From: Paraburkholderia silviterrae | GTDB lineage: Bacteria > Pseudomonadota > Gammaproteobacteria > Burkholderiales > Burkholderiaceae | Assembly: GCF_004353915.1 (NCBI RefSeq) | Contig: NZ_SMRP01000009.1 | Coordinates: forward strand, 208,168 to 272,167 | DNA: 64,000 nucleotides | Direction: 5' to 3' | Shown here: piece by piece, positions 43,700 to 52,559 of the stretch | How the letters are laid out: every line of letters begins with the position of its first letter | Numbering within the stretch: the first letter of the stretch is position 1 | Notes under the pieces: generated by a model | Seen by the model: only the letters and a program-made list of their open reading frames with translations | Told to the model about the DNA's origin: nothing | Databases searched by the model: none | Made by a program: the position numbers and the translations under genes

Positions 43700-44629
43700 T
43701 CATGCGAGCCGGCAGACACCCTCCTCGCCCACCTTGACCCGACCATCGGCCACGAGTTCGGCCAGATGCTGCGAAATGGTCCGCGTCTCCGCCGAGACCA
43801 CCCACGGGTTTTCATAGCCGGGCGGATACAGCAGCCGTTGCTCGACCAATTGCTCCAGCGTCTTGGGCGACTCCTTCAGCCATGCCAGCAGGCGCTGCTC
43901 GCGTTCGTCGATCCTGGCGGCAAACGCGGCGAGGTCGCGCAAGAAATGCTCACGGTCGGTGTACACGCCCCGGTGGTGCGAGGTGACCCAAACCTTGGCC
44001 GGAATATCCGGCAACCGCGCGAGGCTGTGGCGGAAATCGCGCAAGCTCGAACAGGTGTCGCCATAGTAAGGCCCAAAGCCGGTCAGATCGATATCGCCCG
44101 TAAAGGCCACGCCCTCTGGCTCGACCAGCAGGACACAGTGGCCGGCGGTGTGGCCCGGCAGGTGGAATGCGCGAATGCGCGACTGGCCGAGCTCCCAGCA
44201 CGCACCGTTCACGTAGCCTTGCGCGTCCGGCCGCGGCGCATAGAAGAAGTCGCGCTCGAGCATGGCCCGCAACGCGCCAGGGTCCTTCGCACCCGTGCCG
44301 TAGGCCGCGAACATGCCCTCCCAGCTACGGATGGCCGGCAAATCGGCTTCATGCACATGGACGGCAGCGCGGGGAATGCGGTGCAGGCCGGCCATATGAT
44401 CTTCGTGCACGTGCCCCATGACCACTAGCTCGGTCGCATCGAACTCGGCGCCGATGTGGTTCGAGACCAGCGGCGTATCGAAGGCCGCACGCGTGTCCGA
44501 GCCACGAATGAGCACCTGGTTGCCGTCGGGATATTTGCCGTTCTTCGCGCCGAACAGGACCGAAACGCGCCCGAAGTCGGCGCGCGCGATGGATACGTGA
44601 GAAGCGGAGTTACCGGCAACGTGACTCAT
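43700..44629 (-). CDS. Metallo-beta-lactamase-fold hydrolase
   Basis: This is a 309-aa MBL-fold protein. The first metal motif is GHVHEDHMAG (HxHxDH), the second ligand is in HLPGHTAGHCVLL, and the bridging aspartate is in FTGDIDLTGFG. The C-terminal 70 residues form a winged-helix-like cap (LEQLVEQRLLYPPGYE). Such proteins hydrolyse thioesters, lactones or phosphodiesters. The substrate cannot be told. It is followed upstream on the same strand by phnA. Confidence 0.8.
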   Translation of the reverse strand: MSHVAGNSASHVSIARADFGRVSVLFGAKNGKYPDGNQVLIRGSDTRAAFDTPLVSNHIGAEFDATELVVMGHVHEDHMAGLHRIPRAAVHVHEADLPAIRSWEGMFAAYGTGAKDPGALRAMLERDFFYAPRPDAQGYVNGACWELGQSRIRAFHLPGHTAGHCVLLVEPEGVAFTGDIDLTGFGPYYGDTCSSLRDFRHSLARLPDIPAKVWVTSHHRGVYTDREHFLRDLAAFAARIDEREQRLLAWLKESPKTLEQLVEQRLLYPPGYENPWVVSAETRTISQHLAELVADGRVKVGEEGVCRLA

Positions 44630-44692
44630 GTCGATCCATCCCTGTGCAAATGGTGATTGCCACAGCAGCGACCGGAAAAAGCCGAACGCCGG

Positions 44693-45037
44693 TCACGCCT
44701 TCTTGACGAACTCCGATTTCAGGCTCATCGCACCAAAACCATCGACTTTGCAGTCGATGTCGTGATCGCTATCCACGAGGCGAATGTTTTTCACCTTGGT
44801 GCCCATCTTGATCACGCCGCCGGAACCCTTCAGCTTGAGATCCTTGATGACGGTGACGGTATCGCCGTCCTGCAAAATATTGCCCGCCGAATCGCGATAC
44901 ACCATTGCGGCAGGCTCGGCCGCCGCTGCCTCGGCGCCCACGGCCCATTCGTGGCCGCATTCCGGGCAAATATAGACGGCACCGTCTTCATACACGAATT
45001 CGGAGTGACATTGCGGGCACGGCGGTAATGCGTTCAT
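44693..45037 (-). CDS. phnA: PhnA-family zinc-ribbon protein
   Basis: This is a 114-aa protein with an N-terminal zinc ribbon (CPQCHSEFVYEDGAVYICPEC) and a C-terminal beta domain (VKDLKLKGSGGVIKMGTKVKNIRLVD). It matches the YjdM/PhnA family, once linked to alkylphosphonate use but probably of general unknown function. The start is ATG at 45037; an upstream in-frame TTG is less likely. Confidence 0.9.
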   Translation of the reverse strand: MNALPPCPQCHSEFVYEDGAVYICPECGHEWAVGAEAAAAEPAAMVYRDSAGNILQDGDTVTVIKDLKLKGSGGVIKMGTKVKNIRLVDSDHDIDCKVDGFGAMSLKSEFVKKA

Positions 45038-45170
45038 AGTCAATTCTCACGCCCGTTGAAGGCGGTTGTTACGGTGTTGGTCGACGGATGGTCCGTATGC
45101 CGCGTATGCATCGCGGCCGCGGCATCCGGCGGTTCGGGTTCAGAAGGCCGCGGCGCGGACTTGACAGGAC

Positions 45171-45359
45171 TTACCGGCGCGTGCGCGTACCGACAGTGCT
45201 CTTCGTCTTGTAGGTCACGCCATGCTGCGAGAGGTATTCGCGGATCAATTGCCGGACGACCTGTGAAGGCGTCAGATCCTGTGCCGCGCACAGCTCTTCA
45301 AATGCCGCCTTCTTTGCGGGGTCGATCAGAATCGTCAGTCGGGCGCTTTTGGTTTCCAT
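45171..45359 (-). CDS. Ribbon-helix-helix (CopG/Arc-type) DNA-binding protein
   Basis: This 62-aa protein has the RHH pattern: a beta strand (SARLTILIDP), then two helices (AAFEELCAAQDLTPSQVVRQLIREYL). The C-terminus is basic. Such proteins are small repressors or antitoxins; no toxin gene is seen next to it. The SD is poor. Confidence 0.7.
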   Translation of the reverse strand: METKSARLTILIDPAKKAAFEELCAAQDLTPSQVVRQLIREYLSQHGVTYKTKSTVGTRTRR

Positions 45360-45395
45360 TACGCAGGTCATTCGGGTCTGGACAGGTTAATCAAA

Positions 45396-45830
45396 TTATA
45401 CAAGCGCGCCCGCGAGGAACTCGCCTAACAACGCGTCCCAGCCAGCTTCCCGCGCATGAATCGTGACCGTCTCGACGCATGTCATGTGCGGGTCAAAACG
45501 CTTGACGCGTAGCGCCTGAGGCGGCAGCGCATGGTCGAAGAACCGGCTGGCCATGTCCAGCAGGAGGCAAGGCTTGCCCCTGTAGCGCGCGGCGAGGGCA
45601 GAAAGTGGATCCTGGACGTGGCGGGCGGATTGCGCTGGATAGACAAAGACAAGGTTCACGCCCGCGGCATCGAGCTGGTCGCCCAGCGTCGCAAAGCGGT
45701 CAAGCAACTGGAACCCGCGCCCGCCTGCCGGCCCAACGCCCACGGCAACGAGCCCGCGCTCGCCGCACGCATCGCGCAAGCGTATCCACTTGCTTTCATG
45801 CGTCAGCAATGGAACATCCACGTCTATCAT
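45396..45830 (-). CDS. Hypothetical protein, thioredoxin-fold-like
   Basis: This is a 144-aa protein. The alternating strand/helix pattern (GVNLVFVYPAQSARHVQDPL, PCLLLDMASRFFDHAL) resembles a peroxiredoxin or thioredoxin-like core, but there is no CxxC motif. GGGGAGGGGGGC before the ATG decides the start at 45830. A promoter-like AT-rich stretch (TAATTATATGTTAATC, near 45890) lies upstream. Function unknown. The remaining 274 bp to the next gene hold no supported ORF. Confidence 0.55.
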   Translation of the reverse strand: MIDVDVPLLTHESKWIRLRDACGERGLVAVGVGPAGGRGFQLLDRFATLGDQLDAAGVNLVFVYPAQSARHVQDPLSALAARYRGKPCLLLDMASRFFDHALPPQALRVKRFDPHMTCVETVTIHAREAGWDALLGEFLAGALV

Positions 45831-46104
45831 GCCCCCCTCCCCGGCTTTGCCCGTCACCCAGCACGACGAGCTACCGGCCCGGTCAAGGTGTAATTATATG
45901 TTAATCATCTTAGAATTCTGTGTAAACGCGACGGAAATGACGCAGGGGCCGTGCACTAGCACGCGCCCTTGCGGCGCGCGCACGATCATCGGTCAGCGAA
46001 GCGGGAGGGAGGCGATGGAAGGAAGGAGCGATCAGAGTAGCGATCGCTTTGCAGTTGCGGGGGCGGCGAATTGAAGAAGCGCACGATGCGCAGCGGGTTG
46101 CCCC

Positions 46105-46632
46105 TTACACCACCCGCTGATTCAGCCGGCCACGCGTAATGGCCTTGATCTGATTGAGCGCGTAGTCGAGCTCGAACGCCGTCTCGCGCGAGACGCGGCT
46201 CTCCAGCTCGAAGAAAATGCCGGCCTTGGTGTAATGGCGAACGCAGATGATGAACGGGAAGCCGTGTCGCTCGCGGTACTGGCGGTTCATCTGCTGCAAC
46301 TGCGTCTCCTCCTGCTGGGAGAGCGCGTGCAAGCCGGCGCTGCTCTGCTCGTCGACGGATGCCGACGTCATCGCGCCGCGCCGCACGCCTTCGGCAGACA
46401 ACTCCGGGTGGCGGTCGAAAAATGCCTTCCTCGCCGCAACGTCGCGCGCACGGATGCTATTCATCATCGCTTCATGGAGGGCGTCCACGGACTGGAACGG
46501 ACGGGCGCCCCAAGCCGCCTCCGCCACATCGGGCGAGTGCTCGAAGATATCGCCCAGCGTTTGCACGAACTGGTCCTTTTCCATCGCGTTGATCGCAGCG
46601 AGATTGGGGGTGTCGAGATTGTTCTGGGCCAT
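46105..46632 (-). CDS. uraD: 2-oxo-4-hydroxy-4-carboxy-5-ureidoimidazoline decarboxylase (OHCU decarboxylase)
   Basis: This is a 175-aa helical enzyme of the urate-to-allantoin route. The catalytic histidine is in FEHSPDVAEAAW. FPFIICVRHYTKAGI is a conserved segment. It decarboxylates OHCU to S-allantoin. It is adjacent to a LysR gene upstream and near two HIU hydrolase genes. A uricase gene is not in the window. GAGGAC lies about 11 nt before the ATG. Confidence 0.85.
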   Translation of the reverse strand: MAQNNLDTPNLAAINAMEKDQFVQTLGDIFEHSPDVAEAAWGARPFQSVDALHEAMMNSIRARDVAARKAFFDRHPELSAEGVRRGAMTSASVDEQSSAGLHALSQQEETQLQQMNRQYRERHGFPFIICVRHYTKAGIFFELESRVSRETAFELDYALNQIKAITRGRLNQRVV

Positions 46633-46769
46633 CGTCGTTAAAGTCCTCGAAACGGAAAATGAAGCTTCGAGTATAGAAACCGACATGGCCCATGCAGTAG
46701 CGGGCAAGCTCTATGGGCCGTATAGCAACCGGCGAATTCACGCCATAGGCCTCGCTCCCAGGCGCCACG

Positions 46770-47708
46770 CTACGCTGCGCCCGCAACGGCTCTCAACACC
46801 GTGACGCTCTCGCCAATCAGGCCGCGCAACCAGATGTGCGCTTTCGCGCGATGCCTGTTCGGATGCCATAGCGCATAGAAGCGCATCAGCGGAAAGTCGA
46901 ACGGCGCCGGCTTGATGATGAGCGGCAAGCGGCGCGCATAGTACGCCGCGAAGTGCCGCGCCGTGGTCAGGATGAGATCCGATTCGCTCACCAGATAGGG
47001 CGCAAGGCTGAAATACGGGCACGAGACCTGCCTTCCGCGCGAGAGCCGCAGCGTGGCGAGCGAGCTGTCGACAACGCCGCGTTGCGAGTTCGAGTACGGC
47101 AGCGGCACCAGATGCGAAGCGTCGATATAGCTTTCGGCGGTCAGCTTGCCGGGCCGCGTGAGCGGATGATCCTTTGCCATCAGGCAAACCACTTCATCTT
47201 CGAGCAATACGCTCATATGCAGGTGCTCGGGAGAGACCGGCCAGTTGCCGATAACGATGTCGACCTGGCCTTCCGCCAGCGCCTTTTCGTAATCGTAGTC
47301 CGCCCCCATGGGCAGCGTCACGAGCCTCGAATACGGCGCGTGGCGCCGGAACCGGCTCACCAGATCGGCAAGAAACGGCGGCGCCAGATAGTCCGGCATC
47401 GCGATCGTGAAGGTGCGCTCGGAGCGCGCGGGATCGAAGGCCTCGTCGGCGCTGAGCATCTTCTCCAATGCATTGAGCGCAACCTGCGCGTCCTGAACCA
47501 GTTGCAGCGCCCGCTCGGTCGGCACCATCTCGTTCTTTTCCCGTGTGAGCAACGGGTCGCCGAACAGCTTTCTCAAGCGCTTGAGCGCCGTGCTGAGCGC
47601 AGGCTGCGACTGGTTCATTCGAATGGCGGTGCGCGACACGCTTCTTTCCTCGACGAGGGTGCACAAGACACGCAGCAGATACGTGTCCAGCGGATCGTCA
47701 TTGCGCAT
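46770..47708 (-). CDS. LysR-family regulator, NodD/LinR-like
   Basis: This is a 312-aa LysR protein. The HTH is SVSRTAIRMNQSQPALSTALKRL with the wing REKNEMVPTERAL, followed by an effector domain (FTIAMPDYLAPPFL). It is between uraD on the same strand and the divergent MFS gene at 48090, with a 381-bp shared region. It probably controls the purine block. AGGAAGTCACC precedes the ATG. Confidence 0.8.
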   Translation of the reverse strand: MRNDDPLDTYLLRVLCTLVEERSVSRTAIRMNQSQPALSTALKRLRKLFGDPLLTREKNEMVPTERALQLVQDAQVALNALEKMLSADEAFDPARSERTFTIAMPDYLAPPFLADLVSRFRRHAPYSRLVTLPMGADYDYEKALAEGQVDIVIGNWPVSPEHLHMSVLLEDEVVCLMAKDHPLTRPGKLTAESYIDASHLVPLPYSNSQRGVVDSSLATLRLSRGRQVSCPYFSLAPYLVSESDLILTTARHFAAYYARRLPLIIKPAPFDFPLMRFYALWHPNRHRAKAHIWLRGLIGESVTVLRAVAGAA

Positions 47709-48089
47709 GGTGACTTCCTGTTGATTATCCGATTCCACTTTGCCAACGATCGCCGCCCGCCGTCAACGGTTCCCGATGCGCAATGAATCGCGCACGACGG
47801 CATTCATTGGGCGCTTTCGGAATTCGAGGTTGGATGACCACCGCCCGCGTTGCCCATCCTCGCTGGATAGCCCCGCGAACCGCGTCGCGCCGGCCACCTT
47901 TCAGTTTGATATAGAGCCTATAACACCTCCGCGCTACCCGCCCCCATACCCCTGCGATATGGTCACAGCTCACTACAAATACACGGCCCCGCGAATCGCC
48001 GGTGCAGAAGTCGATTCAGGCTGACCGCCACGTGAGTGAGGCGGTTGCATCTGCGGCTTTGAAAGGTCGATCTCTTTCAGGAGACACTC
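47709..48089. other. Divergent promoter region, LysR and MFS genes
   Basis: This 381-bp region carries an AT-rich element near 47910-47930 (GATATAGAGCCTATAACA) and a T-N11-A-type symmetry that could be a LysR box. A GGAGACACTC site precedes the MFS ATG. No gene is supported. Confidence 0.4.
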
Positions 48090-49430
48090 ATGTCCGTCAC
48101 TGAGCAGAATGCGTCGGTCTATTCCGGCGCCGATGCTTCGATAGAAGATGCCGTCTACCGCAAGGTCTCCTGGCGCCTTCTGCCGTTCCTTTGCATTCTC
48201 TGGGTGCTCGCGTGGCTCGACCGGGTCAATATCGGCTTTGCCAAGCTGCAGATGCTCGATACCCTGAAATTCAGCGAGGCGGTCTACGGACTCGGGGCCG
48301 GCATATTCTTCCTCGGCTACTTTTTCTTCGAGGTGCCGTCGAACGCCCTGCTGCAAAAGATTGGCGCGAAGAAAACCATCATGCGCATCACGATTGGCTG
48401 GGGCATCATCTGCATCCTCCAGTCATTCATTCGCACCCCGACACAATTCTATCTGCTGCGCTTTCTGCTCGGTGCGTTCGAAGCGGGCTTCTATCCCGGG
48501 ATCATCCTGTACCGGACCTACTGGTATCCGAGCAGCCGGCGCGCGCGGGCCTTCGGCACCTTCATGTCCGCGTCCGCCATCGCGGGCGTGCTCGGCGGCC
48601 CGCTCGCGGGCAGCATCATGACCTCAATGGACGGCATGGGCGGCCATCATGGCTGGCAATGGCTGTTCGTGATCGAGGGCATTCCTTCGATCCTGGCCGG
48701 CGTCGTCGCCTTCTTCTACATGACCGACCGGCCCGATCAGGCCCGCTGGCTCACGGTCTCCGAAAAGCAGGTCGTCCAGAACATTCTCGAGCAGGACAAG
48801 CGTGCGCTCGGCGAGCGCGGACATGACTGGCGCACGCTGTTCCGCAATCCGAAAGTGTGGCTGCTGATCGCCATCTTCTTCTGCCTGCTGTGCGCGAATT
48901 CCGCCCTCACGTTCTGGATCCCGACCATCATTCGCGATGCGGGCTTCGGCTCGACCTTCGTGATCGGCTGGATCGCAGCGTTCGCCTACGTGTTCGGCGC
49001 GGCCGGGATGATCCTCAATGGCGCGCGCTCCGACCGCAACAAGGAGGTGCGCTGGCACTTCGCCGTGCCCGCGGCGTGCGGCGCGTTGGCGATGGCGGCC
49101 ATGGCGGCCATGCTGGGCTTCTCCAGCATGGCGCCCGCCTTCACGATCGCCGCCATGGTGGTCGCGCTGGCCGGCACGATGAGCGCCATCCCGGTCTTCT
49201 GGCAGTTGCCGAACCTGTACCTGGCCGGCAGCGCCGCGGCTATCGGCGTGGCCTTGATCAACTCGGTGTCGAACCTGGCCGGCTTTGGTGCGCCTTATGT
49301 GCTGGGCCTCGTCAAGAGCGCCACGGGCAGCCTCTCGCCCGGCCTCTACCTCGTTGCCGCCATTGAGCTCGTGGCCGCCGCACTCGTGATCGTCTTTATC
49401 GTACACGCTCGCCGCTCCAAGGAGTGCTAA
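48090..49430 (+). CDS. MFS transporter, anion:cation symporter family, probable purine/ureide importer
   Basis: This is a 446-aa, 12-segment protein. LAWLDRVNIGFAKLQM in TM1, LGYFFFEVPSNALLQKIGAK in TM2-3 and LRFLLGAFEAGFYPGIILY in TM4 are ACS-family marks. GGAGACACTC precedes the ATG. It is 3 bp before a 5-hydroxyisourate hydrolase and 0.5 kb from a second, so a urate-related substrate is inferred. Confidence 0.8.
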   Translation: MSVTEQNASVYSGADASIEDAVYRKVSWRLLPFLCILWVLAWLDRVNIGFAKLQMLDTLKFSEAVYGLGAGIFFLGYFFFEVPSNALLQKIGAKKTIMRITIGWGIICILQSFIRTPTQFYLLRFLLGAFEAGFYPGIILYRTYWYPSSRRARAFGTFMSASAIAGVLGGPLAGSIMTSMDGMGGHHGWQWLFVIEGIPSILAGVVAFFYMTDRPDQARWLTVSEKQVVQNILEQDKRALGERGHDWRTLFRNPKVWLLIAIFFCLLCANSALTFWIPTIIRDAGFGSTFVIGWIAAFAYVFGAAGMILNGARSDRNKEVRWHFAVPAACGALAMAAMAAMLGFSSMAPAFTIAAMVVALAGTMSAIPVFWQLPNLYLAGSAAAIGVALINSVSNLAGFGAPYVLGLVKSATGSLSPGLYLVAAIELVAAALVIVFIVHARRSKEC

Positions 49431-49433
49431 CTG

Positions 49434-49955
49434 ATGAACGACCTCAGCAAACCCGGGCGCCGGCAGTTCGTCCTCGCCTCGATGACCATGGCCGGCGGCA
49501 TGCTGCTCTCCCGCGAGGCGCTTGCCAGCGCACCGGCAACGCCGGACAGCGCGGCGCAGCAGCCGGCGCAATCCGCCGACCCCATTTCGCAGCACGGCGT
49601 CAGCCCGCGCCTGACGATACACATCCTCGATACGTATCACGGCACGCCCGCCACGGGCCTGCATGTGGATTTTTCGCGGCTGGAGAACGATGTTCCTGTG
49701 CGGGTCAGGCAAGTCGTCATTAACCAGAACGGTCGCGCCGACGAGCCGCTGCTGATCGGCGACAGTTACCAGACGGGCAGTTACCAGTTGCTCCTTCATG
49801 TCGATGACTATTACCGCATGAAGGGAGCACCGCTCCCGTCTTCCCCGTTCCTGACCCAGGTCCCCATTCGCTTCCGTATCGCCAGCACGGCGCAGCGGCT
49901 GCATCTGCCCGTGCAGTTCGGGCCGTGGAATTACACGTACTACCGCGGCAGCTGA
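49434..49955 (+). CDS. 5-hydroxyisourate hydrolase with export signal
   Basis: This is a 173-aa transthyretin-like protein. A signal-like N-terminus has a twin-arginine motif (GRRQFVLAS) and a hydrophobic core up to ALASA. The mature part has LTIHILDTYHGTPA, the second histidine/arginine sites and the C-terminal YRGS signature, complete for HIU hydrolysis. It makes OHCU from 5-hydroxyisourate, but in the periplasm. It is 3 bp after the MFS gene. GGAG lies upstream within that gene's end. A paralog without signal follows 48 bp later. Confidence 0.85.
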   Translation: MNDLSKPGRRQFVLASMTMAGGMLLSREALASAPATPDSAAQQPAQSADPISQHGVSPRLTIHILDTYHGTPATGLHVDFSRLENDVPVRVRQVVINQNGRADEPLLIGDSYQTGSYQLLLHVDDYYRMKGAPLPSSPFLTQVPIRFRIASTAQRLHLPVQFGPWNYTYYRGS

Positions 49956-50003
49956 CCGGCAAGCACCGGCACGAACTCATCAACTCAAAACGGAGCCAAG
50001 CGA

Positions 50004-50339
50004 ATGGCTGGCATCAGCACCCATGTTCTCGACCTCACGACAGGCAAGCCCATCGCCGGCGTGCCCATCGAGCTCTACGACCTGAGCGTGAATCCGCCCA
50101 AGCTGCTGAACCGCACGCTCAGCAATCTTGACGGCCGCACCGATGCGCCGATGCTGCCCTCCAGCGCGGCGAAAGCAGGACAGTTCGAACTGCGCTTCGC
50201 GATTGGCGCGCATTTCAAGGATGAGGCCGCGCTCGCAGATGTCGTGCCGGTGCGCTTCACCGTATTCGATCCCTTGCAGCACTATCACGTGCCGCTGCTC
50301 TGCTCGCCGTGGTGCTTCTCGACGTACCGCGGCAGCTGA
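50004..50339 (+). CDS. hiuH: 5-hydroxyisourate hydrolase, cytoplasmic
   Basis: This is a 111-aa transthyretin-like protein. It starts MAGISTHVLDLTTGKPIAG, with HxxD, contains the conserved Arg (LSNLDGRTD), the second histidine in QHYHVPLLCSPW, and ends YRGS. This is the standard form of HIU hydrolase. GGAG lies before the ATG. It is in tandem with the exported paralog and followed by a deaminase. Confidence 0.9.
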   Translation: MAGISTHVLDLTTGKPIAGVPIELYDLSVNPPKLLNRTLSNLDGRTDAPMLPSSAAKAGQFELRFAIGAHFKDEAALADVVPVRFTVFDPLQHYHVPLLCSPWCFSTYRGS

Positions 50340-50368
50340 CCCCCAACCCATCTGAATGGAGACGCCCT

Positions 50369-50833
50369 ATGTCCAATACCGAAAACTATCTGGTTGACTC
50401 GATCCGTCTCGCCATGGAGAACGTGCGCGAGCGCAAGACCTGGCCTTTCGGCGCCGTGCTCGTCAAGGACGGCAAGGTGCTGGCCCGCTCGGTCAATGAA
50501 GTCGACGCCACTTGCGACCCCAGCGCTCACGCGGAAATGCAGGCGGTGCGCGCCGCAAGCAAGGCCCAGGGCAGCACCGACCTGAGCGGCGCGGTCGTCT
50601 ACGCGAGCGGCTATCCGTGCTCGATGTGTTTGTCGGCCATGTATCTGGCCGGCGTCGGCAAGGTCTACTACGCCTACTCGAACGAGGATGGCGAGCCCTA
50701 CGATCTCTCCGCGGAACGCGGCTATGTGGAGATCGCCCGCCCGCTAGAGCAACGCGAGATGCCGCTCGTCTACCACCGCGCACGCGACGAAGGGCAAGAT
50801 CTGTACGAGGCGTGGCAAGCGGTACAGGAATAA
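50369..50833 (+). CDS. Nucleoside/guanine deaminase, zinc-dependent
   Basis: This is a 154-aa cytidine-deaminase-fold protein. The zinc ligands and catalytic Glu are HAEMQA and PCSMC. Its sequence resembles guanine deaminase GuaD and tRNA adenosine deaminase relatives. GGAG lies 7 nt before the ATG. It is the last gene of a five-gene purine run (MFS, two HIU hydrolases), so xanthine production from guanine is likely. Confidence 0.85.
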   Translation: MSNTENYLVDSIRLAMENVRERKTWPFGAVLVKDGKVLARSVNEVDATCDPSAHAEMQAVRAASKAQGSTDLSGAVVYASGYPCSMCLSAMYLAGVGKVYYAYSNEDGEPYDLSAERGYVEIARPLEQREMPLVYHRARDEGQDLYEAWQAVQE

Positions 50834-50958
50834 CCGAAGCGGCGGTCGGCAATCCGCGCGGCTTAGTTTGATCGAGGCGTGCGGGCATACCGTGCCAGCG
50901 ATACTCAATGAAGGCCTGCGATGCAGGCCAACCAAGCTCGTAGAGCCCGAACAGGGAA

Positions 50959-52422
50959 CTAGTGGTCCGCTGCCAACAGGCTTGCTGCGGCCTGTAGCCC
51001 CGACAGCATCGCAGTGGGTACGCCAAAACCCGGAAACGTCGTCTGGCCCGCGAGATGCAAGCCCGGGAGTGCAGTCCGATGCGGAAAGTAAGCATTGGGA
51101 CTCGCGCCCGGTGCGATGCCGTAGAGCGCGCCTTCGTATAGATGCCACTCGCGCGCGAAGGTGGGGGGATCAATGGTTCTCATCGTCTCGACGCCCATGG
51201 CCGGCAGATGCTTGCGTAACGCGGCCAGATGCCCTTCGAGCGCACGCTCTGTCATGGCCGACGTCCACTGTTCGGCGTGTTCTACTCCGGACACCGGCGC
51301 ATACAGCTCAATGACCGCCCTGCCCGCTGGCGCCAAGCTCGTCAACACCTGGCTCGGCGATGTCCAGGACAACCAGCGAGGCGTAGCGGCCCCGACCTGA
51401 TGCATCTCACCTTGCCGGCTCATGGCAGGAACGTGATTGACGATGAAGGATCGGGACCCCTCGTCGAAGCGGCCCCCCAGCTGCACGGCAACGGCCCGGT
51501 GCGACAGCGGTGCCTTGCGCGCGGTGCGCTGCAATGATCGCGGCACGGCGGTCGCCGGCAACAAATGATTGACCACGCTGAAACCGGAACAGGTGGCGAC
51601 GACGTCGCGCGCCGACAAGTATTCGCCACCTGCCAGCGCCACACCTGTCACACCATCGCCACCCACCTCGATCCGCTCGACTTTGCAGCCGCAGCGCACG
51701 GGCACACCGAGTACCTGAAGCGCGCGCAGTGGTGCGGCGGTGATTGCGCCCATGCCGGTTTTTGGCAAGTAGAAGCCTTCCTCCAGCAGGGCCAGCAGAC
51801 CGATTAGCTGGGAGGACGGCAGGCGCGCTGGCGCGGTGCCGGTGTAGAGCAGGATAGACGCCACTGCCGCCTGCAAGGAGGGGTCCCGAAAATAGCTGGC
51901 GATCAGGCTATCCGCCCGGCCGGCCAGCTTCGGCAGATAACGCCAGAGTCGCGCCAGCGTTCGCGGCAATGACGGCTCGAACGGCAACACGTCATCAAGC
52001 AGGCGACGATAGACAGGTTGCCAGTCCGCCTGCAGCTTGCGCAGACCGTCACGCAACAGCGCGGTGCGGGATGAGGCCTGAAACCCCTCCACCCGCGCCG
52101 TTTCGAGTGCGCCCAGATGCACCACCGTGTCATCGTCGAGATGCGTCTCGTGCGGATGATCGATAGGCACCAGCGGCACCTCCGCGTCGAAGTCCAGCCC
52201 GAGCTGCTCGAACGTCCGGCGAAGCAGTGATGGCACGGCCACGTAGACGGCGCCGTTGTTAAACGTATAGCCGTCCACTTGCGCGGTGGAACAGCAGCCG
52301 CCGGGTTGGTCCGCCGCCTCCAGCACCATCACTTCGCGGCCAGCACGGGCCAGCGCCAGGGCTGAAGAAAGGCCAGACAGGCCGGCGCCAATCACAATGA
52401 CGGGAGCAGCGTTGCGGGACAT
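50959..52422 (-). CDS. Phytoene-desaturase-like FAD oxidoreductase
   Basis: This is a 487-aa CrtI/amine-oxidase-type flavoprotein. The N-terminal dinucleotide motif is VIVIGAGLSGLSSALALARAG, followed by EAADQPGG, and it ends with a CrtI-like GLHLAGQTTFPGFGVPTAML. GAGGTTACCC precedes the ATG. No other carotenoid gene is near. It is divergent from a TetR gene and shares a large palindromic operator. Substrate unknown, probably an isoprenoid or alkene. Confidence 0.8.
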   Translation of the reverse strand: MSRNAAPVIVIGAGLSGLSSALALARAGREVMVLEAADQPGGCCSTAQVDGYTFNNGAVYVAVPSLLRRTFEQLGLDFDAEVPLVPIDHPHETHLDDDTVVHLGALETARVEGFQASSRTALLRDGLRKLQADWQPVYRRLLDDVLPFEPSLPRTLARLWRYLPKLAGRADSLIASYFRDPSLQAAVASILLYTGTAPARLPSSQLIGLLALLEEGFYLPKTGMGAITAAPLRALQVLGVPVRCGCKVERIEVGGDGVTGVALAGGEYLSARDVVATCSGFSVVNHLLPATAVPRSLQRTARKAPLSHRAVAVQLGGRFDEGSRSFIVNHVPAMSRQGEMHQVGAATPRWLSWTSPSQVLTSLAPAGRAVIELYAPVSGVEHAEQWTSAMTERALEGHLAALRKHLPAMGVETMRTIDPPTFAREWHLYEGALYGIAPGASPNAYFPHRTALPGLHLAGQTTFPGFGVPTAMLSGLQAAASLLAADH

Positions 52423-52510
52423 GGGTAACCTCGTGCAAGCATTGCGAATGCGGGAGCACACGCACCGCCGGCGGGCGACAATCGCCGCGCCGTGGTATCC
52501 TTGTCCCGCC

Positions 52511-52547
52511 ATAATTGGACAATGTCCAATTATGGTCATTGTCCAAT
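52511..52547. promoter_or_regulatory. 23-bp palindrome plus extra half-site, TetR operator
   Basis: ATAATTGGACA-A-TGTCCAATTAT (52511-52533) is a perfect 11+1+11 palindrome, followed by a further ATTGTCCAAT at 52538-52547. It lies between the divergent CrtI-like and TetR genes and is the near-certain operator. Confidence 0.75.
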
Positions 52548-52559
52548 ATCGAGTCCGGC

